A DNA stretch of 64,000 nt from Lacimicrobium sp. SS2-24. Its GTDB lineage: Bacteria > Pseudomonadota > Gammaproteobacteria > Enterobacterales > Alteromonadaceae. Below the pieces are notes generated by a model. It did no database searches and was not told the origin of the DNA. It saw only the letters and a list, made by a program, of their open reading frames with translations. The stretch covers positions 372,001 through 436,000 of the forward strand of contig NZ_NIWW01000002.1 in NCBI RefSeq assembly GCF_002201535.1, given 5' to 3'. This document shows positions 63,034-64,000 of the stretch, piece after piece. The translations under genes and the position numbers were made by a program. Numbering within the stretch: the stretch's first letter is position 1; each line of letters begins with the position of its first letter.

Positions 63034-63828
63034 ATGATGTATCCAGCCTCAATATTTTCGAGGCTTAGGGAAAAGCCCAGGATCCGTGCGCTATTGGTGT
63101 TTGTCGCCTTCATGATGTGGTTTGGTGTGATTGATCTTCCCCATGCACAGGGCTTTACCATTAATGTTATCAACAATCTGCACTTCTCCGGCGAGCAGTC
63201 CGACGTAGAGGCCTTTTTCATCAAAGCGTATGCACCGCTTGGCATTGCCCCCTCTTTTGTGTATTTCCCCTCTTATCGCGGTCTCGATATGGTCAACCGC
63301 GGACTGCTGGACGCTGAAGCGGCGCGCACAGAGCTTGTTGCTAAAGAATATGATCACCTGGTCAAGGTGCCTGTGGTGCTGGGTAAATTAAAAGTGGTGT
63401 TTTTTTGTCAACCCCAGGCGGATTGTCATTCCCTCGAAAATAAGCGCATCGGTGTGACGGGGGGATACAATATGGGCATAACATTTTGTCAGGACAATCA
63501 GTTGAATTGTTATTTTGCGCCCGATCTGGAAACCTTGGTGAAGGTGTTTGACAACAGACGGGTGGACGCCATGCTGGTACCGCTGTATTTGGCGCCCAGC
63601 CTGTTATGTCAGAGCCAGACACAGCAATTTGTTTATCGCTATATCCCTGAACTGGAAGCGGATATTTTTCACTATGTGCATCGTTCCCATGGCGCGCTGG
63701 TGGCCAAACTGACCGCTTCAATCATAGACGCTCAATCTACCCACCTGCTGCAAGCGGTTCTCGATTCCTGGCGAAAGCGTCTTAATCAGTGCAATAAAAA
63801 AGCGTTTGAGTTCGGCACTGAGCAATAG
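63034..63828 (+). CDS. Periplasmic solute-binding-like protein (SBP type 2 fold)
   Basis: 264 residues from the ATG at 63034 (a second ATG follows at 63037; the frame is open to a TTG at 63025). An N-terminal hydrophobic segment (about 20-40, LLVFVAFMMWFGVIDLPHAQG) acts as signal or anchor. The rest matches a SBP_bac_3-type binding domain: FFIKAYAPLGIAPSFVYFPSYRGLDMVNRGLLDAEAAR, LENKRIGVTGGYNMGI, and VDAMLVPLYLAPSLL. Such stand-alone proteins often sense or bind amino acids but here lack permease and ATPase genes. Four Cys are present. Confidence 0.7.
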   Translation: MMYPASIFSRLREKPRIRALLVFVAFMMWFGVIDLPHAQGFTINVINNLHFSGEQSDVEAFFIKAYAPLGIAPSFVYFPSYRGLDMVNRGLLDAEAARTELVAKEYDHLVKVPVVLGKLKVVFFCQPQADCHSLENKRIGVTGGYNMGITFCQDNQLNCYFAPDLETLVKVFDNRRVDAMLVPLYLAPSLLCQSQTQQFVYRYIPELEADIFHYVHRSHGALVAKLTASIIDAQSTHLLQAVLDSWRKRLNQCNKKAFEFGTEQ

Positions 63829-63877
63829 TGGTCAGGGCAAATGGGCGTAGAACACCAGATAAGACAGCTATCGAAAG

Positions 63878-64000
63878 TCATATGTAACAAGACGCGAGTC
63901 TGGCCACCCGCTGCCCCAAATACCGGGCCGTATCGAGATCAGCGCTGTCCGCCTTGCCCGTTGTTGTGCACGCCGTGACGCCCATCTGGCAACCAAGGCG
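63878..64000 (-). CDS. C-terminal end of a WrbA-like flavoprotein (partial)
   Basis: The last 123 bp on the minus strand encode 40 residues and a TGA (63878-63880), open to the right edge. GVTACTTTGKADSADLDTARYLGQRVARLA follows the conserved C-terminus of the WrbA / NAD(P)H:quinone oxidoreductase group (G-x-T-x-x-x-x-G...EL-x-x-AR-x-x-G-x-x-VA-x-x-A). The FMN-binding part would lie outside the window. The call rests on a short but characteristic tail. Confidence 0.6.
   Translation of the reverse strand, partial: RLGCQMGVTACTTTGKADSADLDTARYLGQRVARLASCYI

Noticed and set aside
1-64000. CRISPR arrays, insertion sequences, prophage genes
   Set aside because: No regularly spaced direct repeats, no transposase or integrase frames and no phage structural genes were seen in any region.

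Overview
The window looks like chromosomal DNA of a marine or aquatic gammaproteobacterium of the Alteromonadales/Alteromonadaceae type. This rests on several things: the conserved gene orders pepA-holC-valS with divergent lptF-lptG, then an RDD protein and tRNA-Leu; family choices typical of that order (RraB, a DUF2982-like protein, YecA/UPF0149, an MshA-like pilin); many c-di-GMP and phosphorelay proteins; and a delta-class carbonic anhydrase. Base composition is moderate through most of the window. A visibly AT-richer stretch lies at about 26.1-28.6 kb. I see no phage, no insertion sequence, no rRNA and no CRISPR array.

Layout. (a) 1-8.9 kb: a catabolic cluster. An FAH-family hydrolase, a one-domain extradiol-type VOC protein, an alpha/beta hydrolase and a ThDP enzyme (cut by the left edge) form a tight minus-strand operon. 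Next to it are a TauE/SafE permease, a RutE-like reductase, a glutathione S-transferase and a TonB-dependent receptor. Three intergenic regions share a TATACAAT motif, two of them as the palindrome TGTATACA, which suggests one GntR-like regulon. The gene content suggests uptake and ring cleavage of an aromatic compound; the substrate is unknown. (b) 8.9-17.1 kb: a signalling island with a lone receiver, a REC-HDOD protein, an Hpt-pseudoREC-REC-GGDEF protein and two overlapping paralogous histidine kinases. (c) 17.1-26.1 kb: a glycerate-kinase-like protein, a YecA-like protein, folE, a DUF2982-like protein, a BarA-type hybrid kinase and parC. (d) 26.1-28.6 kb: AT-rich accessory stretch (two small proteins, a LysR regulator), followed by a candidate small RNA with a strong terminator. 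(e) 28.8-45.0 kb: mostly core genes: Hpt-HD-GYP, plsC, rraB, an RHH-SPFH pair, a SYLF lipoprotein, a MASE1-GGDEF cyclase, valS-holC-pepA, lptFG, a cytochrome c lipoprotein, a second membrane GGDEF cyclase, an RDD protein and tRNA-Leu(CAA).

(f) 45.0-45.35 kb: a noncoding run of hairpins directly after the tRNA. It is bounded by a repeat of the tRNA 3' end and contains an inverted copy of the T arm, so it may be a small tRNA-targeted element or its remnant. (g) 45.5-55.4 kb: surface and secreted proteins (MshA-like pilin, a PEBP+YHYH lipoprotein, a PEP-CTERM protein, two unknown secreted proteins) ending in a hybrid-kinase/LuxR-type response-regulator pair. A near-identical 17-bp box lies upstream of the PEP-CTERM gene and of the unknown secreted gene. 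(h) 55.4-64 kb: a 1494-residue membrane protein with PAS domains, a roughly 700-residue coiled coil with an internal repeat of about 72 residues and an Hpt-like end without the histidine; then the delta-class carbonic anhydrase, a small secreted protein, a SnoaL-like protein, a periplasmic binding protein and, at the right edge, the end of a WrbA-like flavoprotein gene.

The most interesting items are the catabolic regulon with its shared operator, the tRNA-linked hairpin element, the GGGTGAAAACCC box next to an uncharacterised two-component system, and the giant PAS/coiled-coil protein. All functions come from reading motifs by eye; no database search was run.
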